Source: an uncultured Mycoplasma sp.
GTDB lineage: Bacteria; Bacillota_I; Bacilli_A; RF39; UBA660
Length of the DNA: 6,596 nucleotides
NCBI GenBank assembly: GCA_947565485.1
Contig: CANOGG010000068.1
Location: forward strand, 1-6,596
Direction: 5' to 3'
Shown: positions 5,265-6,596 of the stretch, piece after piece
How positions within the stretch are numbered: the stretch's first letter is position 1
Layout of the letters: each line of letters starts with the position of its first letter
The notes under the pieces: model-generated
Told to the model about the DNA's origin: nothing
The model's database searches: none
What the model saw: only the letters and a program-made list of their open reading frames with translations
Program-made: the position numbers and the translations under genes

Positions 5265-5954
5265 ATGGAAATTTTAAAAGTTGAAAATTTATGTAAAACC
5301 TATACATCTAGTAAAGTCCCAGTTAAAGCTTTAGATGATGTTAGTTTTACTGTTGAAAAAGGCGAATTTGTCGCTATTATTGGTGCGAGTGGCTCTGGGA
5401 AATCCACGTTACTTCACATACTAGGAGGTGTTGACCGTCCCACCTCAGGCCATGTTTACTTAAATGGTAAAGATGTCTTTAAACTAAATGAGACTAACTT
5501 AGCTATCTTTCGTCGTCGCGAAGTAGGATTAATCTACCAATTTTATAACTTAATACCTATCTTAAATGTGAAAGAGAATATCACTCTTCCCGTCTTACTT
5601 GATAACGCTAAGGTCGACACTAACTACCTAAATGAACTAATTCACACATTGGGCCTTGAGTCTCGCATCAATCACTTACCGAGTGAATTATCCGGCGGGC
5701 AACAACAAAGAGTCTCTATCGGTCGTGCTCTCATGAACCATCCGGCACTTCTCCTCGCTGATGAACCAACCGGCAACCTAGACTCCAAAGCAAGTGGCGA
5801 AATATTGGAGCTTCTAAAACTCTCCAACGAGAAATTTGGGCAAACAATCATCATGATAACTCATGATAAAAGCTTAGCCTTAGAAGCTAAACGTATTATT
5901 ACAATCAATGATGGTAAAATAACTAGCGATGAACGAGTAGGTAATAACTCATGA
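5265..5954 (+). CDS. ABC transporter ATP-binding protein (LolD/MacB/BceA type)
   Basis: This 229-aa ATPase powers the permease encoded next. It has the Walker A GASGSGKST (40-48), Q-loop Q92, the signature LSGGQQQR (142-149), Walker B ALLLADEPTG with D166 and E167, the D-loop NLDSKASG and the switch H200. This is the intact set of the subfamily that drives FtsX-like permeases used for lipoprotein release, peptide export or antibiotic-peptide removal. I chose ATG 5265 because AAAGGA lies 8 nt before it and the sequence then opens with the family's usual MEILKVENLCKTY. The in-frame ATG at 5241 lies inside the TATAAT box and would precede the transcription start. The gene ends in TGA within an ATGA overlap with the permease start. 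Codon use is less C-rich than in the kinase. The substrate cannot be told from the ATPase. Confidence 0.95.
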   Translation: MEILKVENLCKTYTSSKVPVKALDDVSFTVEKGEFVAIIGASGSGKSTLLHILGGVDRPTSGHVYLNGKDVFKLNETNLAIFRRREVGLIYQFYNLIPILNVKENITLPVLLDNAKVDTNYLNELIHTLGLESRINHLPSELSGGQQQRVSIGRALMNHPALLLADEPTGNLDSKASGEILELLKLSNEKFGQTIIMITHDKSLALEAKRIITINDGKITSDERVGNNS

Positions 5955-6596
5955 AAATTTTAAATAAACTAACTATCAAACATCTCATCATGAACAAAAA
6001 AAGAACGCTTACCACCATCATTGGTATCACTCTATCTACAGCCCTCATGCTTGGCCTTGGTCTATTATTTTCTAGTCTCTTAACTACTGAACGCCAAGAC
6101 GCTATCAAGACCTACGGCTCATATAACTTATATCTTGAAGACTTAAACGCCAAGGAAATAAGCACCATCAAGAAAAATGTTAACGTCTCTAAAGTCTACT
6201 ATTATACCCCTCTAGGTTTTGCTAAAACTGATAGTAATTTCGATGCTAAACCCTTTTTATATGTTACCGAAACCAATGAAGACTTCTTTAACAAGTTATC
6301 CCTCTTAGAGGGGCACTTCCCACAGAACAACAACGAAATTGTTATTGGCTCTAATCTCACCGATTATAGTTCTAATTATAAAGTAGGCGATACTATCAAT
6401 TTAGAGATTGGTTCTCGTATTACTCCTGATGGTGAACTTGATATCACGAGTAATGACTGCCTAGCAACTTCATGGCACGAAGATGAAGTGGAGTTTATAT
6501 CTGAAAGCATCAATGTTAAAATGACTAAAACGTACCAAATAGTGGGCATAGTTGACACTAGTCATTTTGAGTCTTACAATGCCGCCGGTGTCATGG
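5951..6596 (+). CDS. FtsX/MacB-like ABC permease, cut by window end
   Basis: The first 215 residues of a permease are open to the last base. The start overlaps the ATPase stop by 4 nt (ATGA), with a weak AGG 9 nt upstream, so it is translationally coupled. The N-terminus is a basic amphipathic stretch (MKILNKLTIKHLIMNKKRTL), then a membrane helix at about 22-42 (TTIIGITLSTALMLGLGLLF). At least 170 residues of likely extracytoplasmic MacB-PCD-like domain follow (EGHFPQNNNEIVIGS, YKVGDTINLEIG, YQIVGIVDTS). This beginning is typical of the large FtsX-type permeases of Bacillota, often 700 or more residues with two FtsX domains. It is unlike BceB, which has no large domain after TM1. The membrane FtsX core lies beyond the window. 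Export of a lipid-linked or peptide substrate, or mechanical energy transfer as in MacB, are both possible. Confidence 0.9.
   Translation, partial: MKILNKLTIKHLIMNKKRTLTTIIGITLSTALMLGLGLLFSSLLTTERQDAIKTYGSYNLYLEDLNAKEISTIKKNVNVSKVYYYTPLGFAKTDSNFDAKPFLYVTETNEDFFNKLSLLEGHFPQNNNEIVIGSNLTDYSSNYKVGDTINLEIGSRITPDGELDITSNDCLATSWHEDEVEFISESINVKMTKTYQIVGIVDTSHFESYNAAGVM

Noticed and set aside
5951..5954. Mycoplasma-type code with TGA as tryptophan
   Set aside because: The ATPase ends at a TGA in a typical ATGA overlap, the long frames contain no internal TGA, and Trp is written TGG.
5672..6558. Three - strand open frames of about 60 codons (5672-5854, 5923-6108, 6376-6558)
   Set aside because: They are antisense to the ATPase and permease, show no domain or family features and no neighbours on that strand.
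1..6596. Insertion sequences, CRISPR arrays, tRNA or rRNA genes
   Set aside because: No transposase frames, terminal inverted repeats, regularly spaced repeats, cloverleaf patterns or rRNA-like segments were seen on either strand.

Overview
The window looks like a low-GC Bacillota (Firmicutes) chromosome fragment. The signs are AT-rich spacers, clear Shine-Dalgarno sites (AGGAGG, GGAGG, GAAGGA, AAAGGA), sigma-A-like TATAAT boxes, an intrinsic terminator and Bacillota-type gene families. The standard bacterial code fits: TGG encodes Trp, and a TGA is best read as a stop in the ATGA overlap at 5951-5954. An uncultured gut Bacilli/Erysipelotrichia/RF39-type lineage is a reasonable guess, but the sequence does not prove it. 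All recognisable genes lie on the + strand.

Region 1 (1-341) has no complete gene. It may begin with the tail of an upstream gene. A good promoter (TTGATA-17-TATATT) then leads into about 100 nt of inverted repeats ending in a clean Rho-independent terminator. This unit looks like a small structured RNA. A second promoter drives the next gene.

Region 2 (342-1337) is an unrecognised 331-aa protein with an HEINH zinc-site motif and a downstream Glu-rich helix, so a possible cytosolic metallopeptidase.

Region 3 (1345-3300) is a two-gene unit. It encodes a VanW-type protein and a VanG-type D-Ala-D-Ser (or D-Ala-D-Ala) ligase, 2 nt apart, in the same order as in VanG-type glycopeptide-resistance operons. 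The serine racemase (VanT), the D,D-peptidases (VanXY, VanY) and VanU are not in the window. On this evidence it is a partial or intrinsic VanG-like locus, not a complete resistance operon.

Region 4 (3300-6596) is a sensing/export module. It contains an OmpR-family response regulator, an overlapping membrane sensor kinase, then an ABC ATPase and a large FtsX/MacB-like permease cut by the window end. The ABC promoter has a good -10 but no -35. In the -35 position it has two AGTCAC direct repeats exactly 11 bp apart, the layout expected for activation by an OmpR/PhoB-type regulator. The likely circuit is that the kinase senses envelope stress or a peptide/antibiotic, the regulator activates the ABC genes, and the transporter handles the compound. 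The neighbouring vanW-vanG unit would alter or supply the peptidoglycan stem terminus. A link between the ligase unit and the two-component system is only inferred; no shared operator was found.
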